This document shows, one piece after another, positions 1-11,053 of a DNA stretch of 64,000 nucleotides. The stretch's first letter is position 1, and each line of letters starts with the position of its first letter. The notes under the pieces are model-generated. The model ran no database searches. It saw only the letters and a program-made list of their open reading frames with translations, and was not told the origin of the DNA. The stretch comes from Eudromia elegans. Lineage: Eukaryota; Chordata; Aves; Tinamiformes; Tinamidae. The stretch covers positions 5,821,151 through 5,885,150 of the forward strand of contig PTEX01000015.1 of NCBI GenBank assembly GCA_003342815.1, given 5' to 3'. The position numbers and the translations under genes were made by a program.

Positions 1-1325
1 CTACCTCTGATCCTAGAGAGATGCACTGCAAGTGAGGTTCTGCAGATTCTGCTCAGTCTGCATAGAGGAATATTTAAGTGAAGAACAGAGTGAAAATTTT
101 GAATTTTACTCTTTGCAATAATGGGAAAAATGCGCAGTTTGGGAAAAAATATACTGCTCTTGTCTGCTTAGTTGGCTTCCGAGGTGTTACGATGAAATAA
201 CTCACCGAATGCTTGTGCTGGAAGCCAGCAAAGACAGGGAGAGTTGCCATGACAATAATTTTCATCTCCATCAGAAAACCTGCGTTGAGGAGGGAGGGCT
301 GGCTTTTGATCTGGGTGCTGTTTTCTCACGTAAAACCCTGATGAAACTGTTCTCTTTGTGCTGTGGCATCAGCCCTTGCCAAAATGCCCTGTCCTCTCCA
401 GGGCAGCGCCGCATGACAGTGTTTCCAACTGCACCAGCTGCAGGGCACAAATATTCATACTCGGTGGCACTTTCTGCTCCGTTTGATTGCTTGTCTGTTC
501 CGGGTTCTGTGTTTCCATCAGTGTGCCGGATCCCAGCTTGCTGCCCATATACCTCCTTATTCATCTCCATCTATCAGATCCAAGAGTCAAGCAAAGCACT
601 TGAGTAGTGCCCAAAGAGGCTAAGCAGGGTGACTCTTCTCTGATGAAGGGTTTGGAAGATCGTCTCTCAAGATGACACTTGCTGGGCTGATTTTTGAGTC
701 ATGTTGCCAAGGTCCTTGCGTATGTGTGTGCTGGGAACACTCCTGCTGGCAGGAGTGCTGGAGACTCATTCAGAACTCCTTACTTTGCTTGCTTAATTAA
801 TTCCTTACTTTGGATGTGGGAATGAATTTTTTTTTTTTAAAAAAGCATATTTAAAAGTCTGTGCAGAACTAAGGAGGGGATATCTGGAGTAAGTTCAAGT
901 AAATACGTCGGTGGATTTGTCTGTCGGCTGAGACTTGTCCACAGAATCTTTAAAGCATTCAGAAGTCCAAGGGAAACTTTAGTTGGGATTTTTTTTTGTT
1001 TATTTTTCTGAATACTGTTTATTTGTTTTAGTAAAAGTTCAGTGCTGAATTGAGACAGCTGCTAGTCCTCTAGAGGGCAAAATAGATTTAGCTTTAGTTT
1101 CCCAAAGAGCCAGACAATAATCCTGCAAAAAAGCTTTTTTTTTTTTTTTTTCTTTTCCCCTCCTTCCTCATCAATGGATAATTAAAAATATCCTCTTTCT
1201 TTGTGGCTCTTGAGCTTTAGTTTTCAGATGTACTCAAGTGTCTAATAAGATGGAAATTAGATGTTTGAATTCTTGCGTTGACCTTGGGTTTAGCTGACTG
1301 TGATATTGTTTCTCTTGCTTTGCAG
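1..1325 (+). other. FABP5: FABP5 intron 1 (3' part)
   Basis: This is noncoding sequence ending in a pyrimidine-rich acceptor (tttctcttgctttgcag) directly before exon 2. It includes a T17 run at 1135-1151. I looked for the FABP exon 1 signature (a DEYMKEL-like end followed by a GT donor) and did not find it, so the promoter and first exon are upstream of the window. Open frames of 65 to 132 codons in this stretch look like chance. Confidence 0.85.
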
Positions 1326-1498
1326 GTGTGGGTATGGCCATGAGAAAAATGGGAAGTATGGCCAAACCGGATGTTTACATTATTAAGGATGGAGATACAT
1401 TCACTGTAAAAACAGAAAGCACCTTCAAAACTTCACAGTTCAGCTTCAAGCTTGGTGAGAAATTTGAGGAAAATACGTTAGATGGCCGAAAAACTCAG
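1326..1498 (+). CDS. FABP5: FABP5 exon 2 (173 bp)
   Basis: The length is exactly the 173 bp usual for FABP exon 2. The first two bases (gt) complete a glycine codon split across intron 1. It encodes the end of the helix-turn-helix lid and strands B to D. The Arg-Lys of AMRKMG corresponds to part of the tertiary nuclear-localisation patch described for mammalian FABP4/5. The exon ends at ACT CAG, followed by donor gtcagt at 1499. Confidence 0.95.
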
Positions 1499-2727
1499 GT
1501 CAGTGTACAGATGTTCTGCTGAGTAACTTGGTCCTTTGGGGAATTCACAGACAAGGATGATATTTTTAATAACATTTTTGATGTTCATATTAGCAATGCT
1601 TTGTTTGATAGACAGCTGCCACTGCAAGTCTCATTGAAATTGATTTTTTTCCGTATTAAGCAGTCTGCAAAGAGGGAAAATGCTGAAACTAATAATATAA
1701 GACAAGCATTGTGCTCATAAAACTAACAGCCCTGTAAATCCATGTGAAAGGCCAAATGCCAGCTTATTTGAAGCTGATGGAAAAATCCCATTGATGTTTA
1801 ATCAGAGGCAGCCCTACTGTAAACCTTACTGCTCATTCTCTCATATTTGCGTAACAAGAGACTCTAATGAGTGTGCATTTGGATAACTTACACACAAAGC
1901 ATAAATGTGAATTGCAGCCCCTAATCTCCAGCTTTATAAGACAGGGAGCTTCTCCTTGCCCCCAGTAAGGAGAATGTTCATGTCAGAGGAGGTTAAACTC
2001 AAGGCAATCCTCAAATATGTCTCTTTTCACCTTCTTGTTTGAGAGCTTTCAGTGTAGCATTCCCCACTCTGGGTCACACACTGGCAATTCATCTGTTATT
2101 GCAAGATCAGATAAACGTGGCACAAAAGCTCGAAGCGAAGCCCATGTACAAAGAGATGAATAGAGAACATCGTCTGCTCTTGTTAATTGGAATTGTGCAT
2201 GCTGTCAAAGGTCTGCCTCATCCGGGCTTGTGCTGGAGCGGTGGCTGAACAGGCAGTGAGATAATATCGGAATGAGATCAATGAAACTTTGAGATCAAAT
2301 CCTGACTTTATGGAAGTCAACAGCAAAATTACTATTCAGTGAGCTGGGGTGGGAGTTTTTCTTAAAATAAGGTACAAGAAAGCAGCCTTTATAAAGTCCA
2401 TGTATAAAATATTAATGTTCTTGTTGCTTTCTCAGACCCTTGTCAGCTTAAAAGACGATGGGTCATTGGTTCAGGAACAGGAGTGGGATGGCAAGAAGAC
2501 CATAATAACACGGAAACTAGTGGATGGACAATTGGTGGTGGTGAGTTCAGCTTTGTTTTCTGCTCATTGAGTGCTAGCTGGTAGCCTGACATGTAACATG
2601 TACGAGGTTTTTAGCTGTAGCCACTTTTCTCATATTCTACCCTGGCAATTAATGAATTCATTTCTATGTCTTCTAGGAATGTGACATGAATGGTGTCAAG
2701 TGTGTTAGAGTCTACCAGAAAGCATGA
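1326..2727 (+). CDS. FABP5: FABP5 (epidermal-type fatty acid-binding protein), exons 2-4, 5' part outside window
   Basis: Joined exons 1326-1498, 2436-2540 and 2677-2727 encode the last 109 or so residues of a roughly 134-residue intracellular lipid-binding protein. The product is a cytosolic beta-barrel that carries long-chain fatty acids and related ligands, and the mammalian protein delivers ligand to PPAR-beta/delta. FABP5 is preferred over FABP4, FABP7 or PMP2 because of the stretches VGMAMRKMGSMAKP, TESTFKTSQFSFKLGEKFEE and EWDGKKTIITRKL, and because two cysteines seven residues apart in the last exon match the FABP5 disulfide pair. The fatty-acid carboxylate site is intact: an Arg in ITRKL and the Arg-x-Tyr of VRVYQKA. 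All splice sites are canonical GT/AG and phases fit the standard four-exon FABP gene. Exon 1 (about 25 residues, starting Met) must lie to the left. No disabling change is visible. Confidence 0.95.
1499..2435 (+). other. FABP5: FABP5 intron 2
   Basis: This 937-bp intron runs from donor gtcagt to acceptor tttctcag. It contains no recognised repeat and no coding signal. The 69-codon open frame at 2039-2248 has no family resemblance. Confidence 0.9.
2436..2540 (+). CDS. FABP5: FABP5 exon 3 (105 bp)
   Basis: This exon encodes 35 codons in phase 0, from TLVSLKDDGS to GQLVV, and carries the conserved WDGK turn and the ligand-binding Arg of ITRKL. It is one codon longer than the 34-codon exon of human FABP5 as I recall it; the extra residue is in the KDDGS turn between strands. 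I recall the same longer turn in chicken. The exon is followed by a consensus donor gtgagt at 2541-2546. Confidence 0.95.
2541..2676 (+). other. FABP5: FABP5 intron 3
   Basis: A short 136-bp intron, gtgagt to ttctag. Nothing else was recognised in it. Confidence 0.9.
2677..2727 (+). CDS. FABP5: FABP5 exon 4 (coding part)
   Basis: It encodes ECDMNGVKCVRVYQKA and a TGA stop. The Arg-Val-Tyr triplet is the Arg/Tyr pair that grips the fatty-acid carboxylate. The two cysteines have the same spacing as the human FABP5 Cys120-Cys127 disulfide, which argues against FABP4 or FABP7. Confidence 0.95.
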   Translation, partial: ECDMNGVKCVRVYQKA

Positions 2728-2945
2728 GGACAGGTCTTCATATTCAGTAAGAACTTGCAACAAACAACTCAGTTCAGTGGACAGAGCATCTTTACACTCC
2801 ATTTTCTTCCTTTTCCCTGTTTTCTAGTATTTCAATGGACTGAGTAACTGTGTGCAATCCTTTTTAAAAGCCGTGATGTAACTATTACGTAACTATTCTG
2901 ATCTATTGAGGCTATTAAATAAAATTTTCAAATATACGAAGTAGA
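2728..2945 (+). other. FABP5: FABP5 3' UTR
   Basis: AT-rich sequence between the stop codon and the expected cleavage site, about 15 to 25 bases after the poly(A) signal at 2918. The right edge is estimated, since the exact cleavage point cannot be read from sequence. Confidence 0.7.
2918..2923 (+). terminator. FABP5 polyadenylation signal AATAAA
   Basis: A canonical AATAAA hexamer 190 bp after the stop codon, in ctattaaataaaatttt, followed by T-rich sequence. It is the first AATAAA after the stop and is the natural end of the transcript. Confidence 0.75.
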
Positions 2946-3587
2946 AATGTTGTTACTATAAAGTGAGCTTTTATAAAAACTCAGTTTGGTTTTAGGCCCT
3001 GCTGGCTTCAGTTCAAGATAGCACAATATCTTCTCACTAATAGTAAGGAATGGTTAATAACGAACTGAGGATTGATCAAACATCCTATTCTTCACTTATA
3101 AAATAGTAGACTCTGAAATAGAAAATCTATTCAGAGTTCCTTCTCTGGAGCTCTTCCTGTCTTGTGGGCTACAAAGTAAATGGACCTGGATGGGAATAGA
3201 TGAGAGAATCTTGTTTTACATAAAGCAGCTTTCTTTTTCATATTTCAAATCCAGACATTTCTTTCCTGAAAAAATATATGTGCTAGTGAAGAAATTGGTA
3301 GGGTTAACTTAAACATATAGGTGCTTTAGTGCTTTGCTGAAAAGAAGCATTATTTTGAGAACACTCCTTGTTTCTTATCAAGATTCTTATTTCCTATCTA
3401 GTAACATTCTAAAACTCTTAAACAAAATCTGTTGAAATGTTGCCTAAAATCTAAAAGCCTATTTTTTTTTTTAAATGGGCTAGAGATGCAGTTTATAAGC
3501 TTTAAAGTGCCATAATAAATGATAAGACATATCAGTGTGTTGACTATTACTTTTACACTAGTTGGGAAATGGAGCCTATGACACTAC
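2946..3587. other. AT-rich intergenic sequence
   Basis: I see no gene, known repeat or notable structure here beyond short A and T runs. Confidence 0.6.
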
Positions 3588-4770
3588 AAGTCACAGACTG
3601 GTTGAGGTTGGAAGGCACCTCTGGAGATCACAAAGTCCAATCTGCTCAAGCAGTGTGACACAGAGCATGTTTCACAGGATTGTACCCAGGTAGGTTTTGA
3701 AGGAGACTCCACAACCTTTGGGCAGCCTGTTCCAATGCTCCGTCACCCTCATGGTAAATAAGCTTTTCTTCAAATTCAGATTAAACTTTCTGTGTTCCAG
3801 TTTATGACCATTGTCTCTATGACCATTGCTGGACACCTCTGAAAATAGCCTGGCTCCATCTTGACACCTTCCCTTCAGATACTTGCATGCATTGATAAGA
3901 TCCCCTTTCAGTCTTCTCAGGGCACAAAGAGGCCCAGCTCTCTCAGGCTCTCCTCATAGGAGAGATGCTCCTGTCCCTAATCATCTCTGTAGCTCTACAC
4001 TGGACTCTCTCCAGCAGATCCATGTTCCTCTACATGGGGGGAGCCCAGAACTGGACATAGCTCTCCAGATGTGATCTCACCAGGGCTGAGTAGAGAGGGA
4101 GGATCATCCCCCTTGACCTGCTGGCAACATTCTTCTTAATGCACCTCAGGATACCATTGACCTTCCGGATGTTCTTTTCCCCAAGCTTCCTCTTTTGTCT
4201 CCGGGGTCTGGGATTCCGGAGGTCCGGCCTTCACAGTAAAGATTGAAGCAGAGAAGGCATTTGGTAATTCTGATTTCTCTGTGTCTTTCATCACCAGGGC
4301 ACCCAACCCATCCAGAAGCAGGCCCATATTTTCCTTAGTCTCACTTTTGCTACTGAGGTATTTCAAGAAGCCCTTCTTGTCCTTAACATCCCTTGCCAGT
4401 TTTAATTCCAAATGTGCCTCAGCCCTCCTTGTTGTATCTCTGTGTACCCTCACCACAGTGTCTCCCATGTCAGCCTGCCCTTTAATCCTTACCTATAAGC
4501 TCTCAGCTCACTCTTCATCCTCCCCTATGCCGAGCTTGATTCATTCTTGTTGCTTTCCCACCTAAAGAGAAGCTTTCCCAACTTGCCTTCCATCCTATCT
4601 TTCCTAAGAAACACATGGCCATCCATGACAGCATTCCTGTCACGTGAGCTATCCCACCATGTCTCTGTAATTGCTGTGAGATTCTTCCAAAGAAGTGCCA
4701 GGTTCTGTCAAACCAGGCAAAGAAGCCCTTGCTGATACTTGTGATGCTCCATGTAAATATCATAATATTG
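3588..4770 (-). mobile_element. CR1 LINE, internally deleted copy
   Basis: The element reads on the - strand with its 3' end at the left (ggttgaggttggaaggcacct, the reverse complement of the conserved CR1 3' region). Positions 3588 to about 4165 match the 3' UTR and C-terminal end of ORF2, parallel to 11870-12455 and 49790-50290. Right after the motif ggataccattgacc the sequence jumps to the region upstream of the reverse transcriptase (4200-4470, matching 51370-51600). About 1 kb of RT core is therefore missing. From 4470 to about 4770 the match is weaker and is probably older CR1 sequence further 5', though this edge is uncertain. Its divergence from the other copies suggests it is older than the 12-kb and 50-kb insertions. 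Confidence 0.85.
4136..4468 (-). pseudogene. CR1 ORF2 remnant (linker upstream of RT)
   Basis: An open frame of 110 codons whose middle (ELKLARDVKDKKGFLKYLSSK, then NMGLLLDGLGALVMKDTEKSELPNAFSASIF) is the segment joining endonuclease and reverse transcriptase in CR1 ORF2. The same segment appears at 51370-51620. The C-terminal residues after [10 protein letters not shown] no longer match because the RT core has been deleted. It is not a functional gene. Confidence 0.8.
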
Positions 4771-5532
4771 AACTCTCCTCGATGGTGGTGAAAAGTCTGT
4801 TTTGTATGTTCATCTTTTAAGATAAAGAAAGTGCATTTTCCTGTGACTTTGGATCATTAACCTGTTTCATAATTTCCTGAGTATTTATGAAACATGTCCT
4901 CTGTCCACATCACCTGAAGATGCTTATAGATGGAACATCTTTCTTAGAATCTGTTTCCATACTCTGTATAAAATCTTTCTTGCCCCCTAACTTCTCCTTT
5001 ATGAGTTGGCCAAACTTTATATCACTTTTAGTTTGTATTTTTTCCTGATTTAATAGGAACACTGAAGGTATTCCAGTATAAAATACATAAGAAAAGATTT
5101 TTGTTATTGTTATTAGTGGAGAGTCTCTCCCATAGACCCAACAGAAATAGAAACTCTTTCCTGAAAAGAAATGATTATTTTACAATCAGAAATACACTAA
5201 ACAGTAGCAGGATGATGGATGTAGTAATCCATCATATAATACAAAAAAGCCTGCCACCCTTCCAAAAGAAACAGCACATTACTTCTTTAGGCAGTGCATT
5301 ATACCCTCTTATAGGTCACTGGTCTATCACTTACTGCTGCCTGTTTATTCTTCTGATACCGTGTAGTGTTAACTGTTTATCTTTCATTTGGATGGAAAAA
5401 GCATCCAATGTCTTTTATAGGACATCCGTTTTTGATTACAATGAGGTCATTTCTGGTAAAGCCAAAGGCATGAGTATCTTTTTACAGCGACTTCCTATGG
5501 AAAAAAAATAAAAGGCTTATAAAATCTGTGTT

Positions 5533-5557
5533 TGTGTATATGTGTGCGTACGCACAT
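5533..5557. repeat. Alternating purine-pyrimidine tract with 14-bp palindrome
   Basis: Twenty-five consecutive bases alternate pyrimidine/purine, and 5543-5556 (tgtgcgtacgcaca) is a perfect palindrome containing two CpGs. Such tracts can adopt Z-DNA, but whether this one does so is inference. Confidence 0.7.
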
Positions 5558-8110
5558 TTCCCCCATCAGTCTTTTGAACATGCTCTCTGATTTCAGCCAC
5601 ATGTGAAGCAGAGGCTAGAAGTCCCTTAGATCATCATTATTCTAAAAGTGACATGAAAGCAGGTGCCTGATAAAGTAGATAGGCCATTGAAGTAACCTGG
5701 TGATAGACAGGCCACACTTGGAAGTCCCACTTTGTTTGCTATTGAAGGGAAGAAAAACATTATAAGCACTCCCAGCAAACATAAAAATGATCTTAGATAC
5801 CGCAAGGCACAATTCAACAGGAAACCACACTTCTTCAGAACTAAATCTCTAGAACTAAAACTGCTTAGGCTCACATGTTTATTTGCTTTATTTTGAACTT
5901 TATCATATGTTGCTGGTGACTTCAATGTAAGTGTATTGTGACCCAGTACTATAATATATAAAACCTATTGTACTAGATTACACCACGTAGTTAAAAGGTC
6001 ACTTATTTTATAACACTAAAGGCCAAGATTTACAATGCTCGAAGCTCAAAAATATCATTTCTATCCAGATAGTTCCTGTACATTACTGTATAAACCAAAA
6101 GGCTTTTTCTTACTCTTTAAAATGAGTATAAACAAACTATTCTTGTCATTGCTAAAATAACTGTCTTGTTATTAGTTGTTATTAGTTAGCTGTTAGCTAT
6201 TGTCTTAGGTATAAGATAAGGCAACAAGTACTGGTGTGACATTTTGGTGTGTGATTTTGAAAATATTTTTGAAGAAATGGAAGAAGCATCTTTAGTAGAC
6301 TGAAACTGCAAATAATGTTTCCTGACAGATACAGTGCCCTTATCTATAGCACCTTACGTTCATTTAAAGTAATGATCTATTTCCAATTCATATATTTATA
6401 TCTCACTTTCTTCACAAATTGCTGGTTTCAAATTATTTATTTGCAAATTCTTCTGGAGTAGGCTTTTGCTTTTTGTTTCTGGTAGGGAAGCAAGGGAAGG
6501 GAGCAAAATGAGGTTATTTAGCAATTTACATCTGATATTCTACCACAGCAGGGAAATCTCATATGCAGGCTTTCCAAGAAAACCAATGAAAAGGCACTGT
6601 GCTTGGAGAGAGCATACTGGCTCTATACAATGTTCAGACTATCAAAGATTTTCCTGTTATGGTTTGAGTATATGATTTATTTCAAAGTTTTTATCCTACT
6701 CTGCACGCACTCTCTACAGTTAATACTGCCCCTTCCTCTTCCTGTCCCCTCCCTACCTCACATATGCACTTCAGATCAAAGTTTTTTAAAAAAACAAAAT
6801 AAATGATAGGAAATCTCTCAATTTTTTGAGGTTATTATCTCACCATTAGCTGTCAGATGTCATAAGAAAAAAGAGTAATGAATATTTCTTTAAGTATGGA
6901 GATGAAGCGAAGGAAGACACTTTAGCTCTGCCAGTAGATACTTGGGCAATATTAGCTAGGATAAATGTGAAACAAGAAACTCCGACAACTGCAAAGAAAA
7001 TGAGATATTAAATAGGTACTCTGTGCCTTCAGGACATTCCCTAAAATTTATACTGCTGATTCTAGCACATATAAACAATCCTGCCTCCTCCTTTATCACA
7101 CTATGTTCAAAATACTCTCACAAAACAGTCTAGCCAAAGCCCTCCTGCTGAGGTCGGATGCTGAAAATAAGTGATGTGCTTCAGCCCAGGCTGATGCCCC
7201 CCAGGCCTGGATCTACCCCGACTCCTTGGGGTGCTGTTCTCTTGGGTCAGGGAGAAGGGACGGCACTGGGAGCCCCTGTTCTCTTGCGCTTGGCAGGATT
7301 CACCTCGCCAGACTGAGGTACCTACAAACAGATGGAGATGCACCTGCAGCTTTTGCACAAACACCCATATTAAACCTTGTTTAAACGAGGGAACTGTGAC
7401 TGCACAATTCAGCAGCCTTCTGAAGGGTTTGTGTTCCACCTGCAATTGTTTTACAAAAGTAAAAGCAGCAATGCAGACCAGCGCCAATAGAACCCTTGTT
7501 GCTGACTGCTTGAATGCATGTTCATGTTTTAACATCTGCACAATCCAAAAATGGCCTAGGAAACTTTTGCACTGTGCTGATTATTTCTACTTATGGGGAA
7601 AAAAAGCCCTACTCTGCTTAGTGTGGTAATGGATAGGACCAATTTAACATATATTAATTATTCTTTGATGCCTTGTTTCAGACCCATTGTTCAACCCTGG
7701 GAGGATTTAGTACTATTTGCATAGGTTTGGAGGCAGTCCAGTATCTGTGTAAACACATTTTGTCACATGATTCTCCTCCTGGCTTTGGTTTTTATGCCAT
7801 TGGACATGAAACTAAGATTTTGTTGACACTTCCCAGAACGGTTTCAATCTATTATTTTAAAGGAAAAGGAAACACTATAAGAGACCCCACTCCCAAGAGT
7901 GAATTTGATTTCCTTTCCTGAAAGAATGTTTTCAAACTAGCTCTCTACCCTCTACCTGAATGTCTCAATTATATTACTCTAAGGGTCATGCTTAATGTCT
8001 GTTTAGGACCAGACATCTGATCCCAGAAGCACAGCACCTTGTTCCGCTTACAAATTCTTGCTTGAAATCAGTGAGTCTACTTCCAGAAAAGGAATCAGAT
8101 GATGTCACTG

Positions 8111-8180
8111 TGGGTTCAGCTCAGCTTATCGCACACTGAAAGTGCTAAAGAGAAAATCGAGGGGTTGAATCCAGTTTTCA
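8111..8180 (+). repeat. tRNA-like A-box/B-box pair, possible SINE relic
   Basis: The sequence cagctcagcttatcgc at 8118-8133 resembles a tRNA A box, and ggttgaatcc at 8163-8172 resembles a B box lacking one base. The 45-base offset is that of a real tRNA. The acceptor ends do not pair, so it is not a functional tRNA. A tRNA-derived SINE fossil (MIR-like) or coincidence are both possible. Confidence 0.25.
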
Positions 8181-10372
8181 GCCCGGGCTTGCAGTGCACT
8201 GCTGGGTGTGCTCAAGTGCTCGCTGGGACAATTCTTGATGTCTTCTGAGGCTGTGGAGTGTGATCAGTGCATGGCGAACTCCATAAAGAATAACCTGCAC
8301 TTCCTGCCCTCCACAGCACCCTAGGCCTGAGGCCTAAAATGAGAGCATCCCTTACATGGAGCTTCCTGAAGCAGAAATGCTCTCTGTAGATAGGGAAACT
8401 TGAGTTGCAGGCAACGCGAACTCACTTCTCAGTCTAGAAATTAGGGCCAGGACTAAGTTTTGCTTTTTTAATTATATAAATAACCTAGTGAACTGGATGA
8501 GTAATAGCTGCTTCTATTTTATTGGTGTATGAAATTAAAACAAAATACTGCAAATACCACCACCACTTAAAATGCATAAAGCATCAATTGATGCTGGGAT
8601 TTGCGTTCAGTATTCATCTCTGCTGATTCTCTTAACCACCTCACTTCATACATATTTTAATGCATACAAATAAGGTTCAGAAAATGGAATGTTTCTATTC
8701 TTTTACAGGTATTTCTGTTCCTTTTGGTGTGATTCAGAATGAAAAATTCAAGCTGCATATCCTTACTGGCAGCTTTATTTGAATATTCCCATTCTTTTTG
8801 CAGAATCTAAAAAAGTTTAGTGTCTCTTAACTCACTTAAGCAAAAGCTGCTTTTCTGATACTGTGACTGAAGAAAGGAAGTCAATTGATTATAAGCAAAA
8901 ATTATACGTGTCAGATCTTCACACATGGGAAGATGTCTTAGCATCTGCAATCTCCTTCCCTCTCTTTATATATTTGAATAACTTCATTTAAGCTTGTCTG
9001 AGCCTGCACATCAGCCTGTTGGACGCTTTCTTTGTGCAGGTAGGTTCTTCTTTTGCCCCTTGATTACCAGATCTCTTCGATTTAGATTCTGAGCTTGAAG
9101 TTGGTCTGATTACTGGAAAAGGCATCAGGAAAGATAGGGTTATATACAGCTGCATCTTGTCCAGTCTCTCATTTTTAGATCTTTCCCCAGAAATTAATTT
9201 TATCTGTGAGATATTCACTGCTTTAGGAAGTTACTAAATAATACTCTTCCCATTTAGACAATCCATAATACTATCTCGTAGAAGATTCTTATACTCATGC
9301 TTCTTTTTTGGATCTGCCGAACTAATATCCTTTGATATTACGTGTCTGAAATAATAAGTCTTGAAGGAAAGGCTTCCACAGAGTTTCATCTTCATTAGGA
9401 ATACTGAATGTTTCAGATAAGGAAGACGCAAATACAAACAATTACCTGTCACTAAAAGGGAAAGTATACCAAGACCCTTGGAAGATTTAAAAAATCTTTG
9501 ATAAGACCTTGCAAACTTACGTCATTCGCCGTAATTCCCACTCATGCAGATGCTAACTTATGAAGGACTTGCTGAACACCCCTCCTCGTGAGTAATGGCT
9601 TGTTTCATGTGGGAGGATGTCCAGAAGTCTACAACACTTCCCTTTTTTTCCCCAGCTAGTAATTTTTAGTCAGTGTGTCTTTGTTTTAAGGTGACAAAAC
9701 AATAAAATTCATTTTCAGCTCCATTTAGTGGGATTTTTCCATATATCGTACTTAACCACTTAAATTTTAGATATGACAGGGGATATTTTCCATAATCGAT
9801 TCTATAGATTGTACTAGCTAATGGCTGCTTTAAGGTAGAGGCATACTGAGCTGTATTTCTCAGTTATGACCAAGAGCTAAACGTGGTTATAGCAATGCTG
9901 ATAGCCTTGACTTGCGTCAGTGAGATTTGCTTAGGCTCTTCTAATATTAGAGATGGAAAAGTAAAGATTTCTTTTAAGACATATAATAAACTCTTCTGGT
10001 AACAAGTAAGTTGTGATGAATTACTCAATAGTTATGATAGATTGATGAGGCTAATATTTACCATGGAAAAAAGATATGAGCATTGTCAATATGGTTTTAT
10101 AATACTGTCTCTCATCTTGGAATAAAACCAGTGCATAATCTGTGGAAATGCAGTAGAGCCCAAAATATATTGTATTCTCTTGGTGTTATTCTTATTTAAT
10201 TACATTATCACAAGGAAAACATTTCCCTTACATTGTTTATTGGCCTTGAATAGTATCAACAGATTTTAGAAGGAAGGATATTCAGTTGCATCTTACAATA
10301 ACATTTCACCGATAACTTCACTAATGTTATGCTGGCAGATAAACAAGGAAAAAACATTTAGAATTCAATGAC

Positions 10373-10390
10373 TTTTTTTTTTTTTTTTTT
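10373..10390. repeat. T18 homopolymer
   Basis: An uninterrupted run of 18 T. There is no retrocopy-like sequence beside it that I can identify. Confidence 0.9.
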
Positions 10391-10767
10391 GGTTTAATGC
10401 TTTTGGGGACATCTTCAAGAGAATTCACAAATTAAACATTCTGCACGATGTTAAGTCAGTCATGTCTTTCTTTACAATTATTTGATATTGCCAAAGAAAG
10501 AGCTGTAATTAATATTTTTAACTAAGCAATGGGGTGTTGTCATTTCATGACTTTAAATTAAGTTCACACAACAAAATGCCAAATACACACTAATCAGGAC
10601 AAATTCTGTTGCCTATTAAGTTGCATGTGGTTACATTAGAAAGAAAAAGGAAAACCTGATACCATTTTATTACCACAAATATCTCACAAGATATAATATA
10701 AATCTGAAAATGCAGATTCATTTTTTGTACAGCTCTCGTATTACCAGCAAATTATGGACTCTTTTAT

Positions 10768-11053
10768 AGGAGTAGGCCAGACTCTTCTCAGGTGCCCAAA
10801 GACAGGACAAGATGTAGCAGGCACAAAGTAAAACACAGGAAGTTCTGTGTGGACATGAGGAAAAACATCTTGATTGTGGGGATGACAGAGCACCGGAACA
10901 GGTTGCCTGTGGAGGCTACGAAGTCTCCTTCTCTGGAGATATTCAAAATCTACCTGGATGTGATCCTGTGCAATGTGCTGTAGGTGGCCCTGCTGGAGAC
11001 TAAATGGTCTCCAGAGGTCCCTTCCAACCTCAACCTTTCTGTGATTCTGTAAG
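10768..11053 (+). mobile_element. CR1 LINE 3' fragment
   Basis: On the + strand this is the last 200 or so bases of ORF2 plus the 3' UTR. The frame at 10792-10983 reads like FCVDMRKNILIVGMTEHRNRLP, the C-terminal CR1 ORF2 pattern (compare [22 protein letters not shown] on the - strand near 12.1 kb). It ends with agaggtcccttccaacctc and tgtgattctgt, the CR1 3' terminus with its short 8-bp repeat tail. It is 5' truncated, as is usual for CR1, and more diverged than the 12-kb copy. Confidence 0.88.

Larger units (their letters stand above)
4771..10767. other. Intergenic, no gene recognised
   Basis: Six kilobases of mostly AT-rich sequence without a supportable gene. Open frames such as 5101-5511 and 7231-7629 show no domain, no plausible splice context and, for the first, no ATG start. 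Items inside are an alternating purine-pyrimidine tract at 5533-5557, a tRNA-promoter-like pair of boxes near 8118-8172, and a T18 run at 10373-10390. Confidence 0.6.

Noticed and set aside
209-607. 132-codon + strand open frame with a 99-codon frame on the opposite strand
   Set aside because: It lies within FABP5 intron 1 upstream of a clear exon 2 acceptor; no domain, no splice logic.
2039-2248. 69-codon frame in FABP5 intron 2
   Set aside because: Both flanking exons splice canonically and the frame has no similarity to the FABP family.
4281-4565. 94-codon + strand frame
   Set aside because: It is the antisense of the CR1 ORF2 remnant.
5101-5511. 136-codon + strand frame
   Set aside because: No ATG at the start, no recognisable motif, AT-rich noncoding composition.
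7107-7629. 144- and 132-codon frames on opposite strands
   Set aside because: They overlap in a moderately GC-rich patch with no domain and no splice sites that fit a gene.
8111-8180. Functional tRNA gene
   Set aside because: The acceptor arms do not pair and the T-loop box lacks a base.
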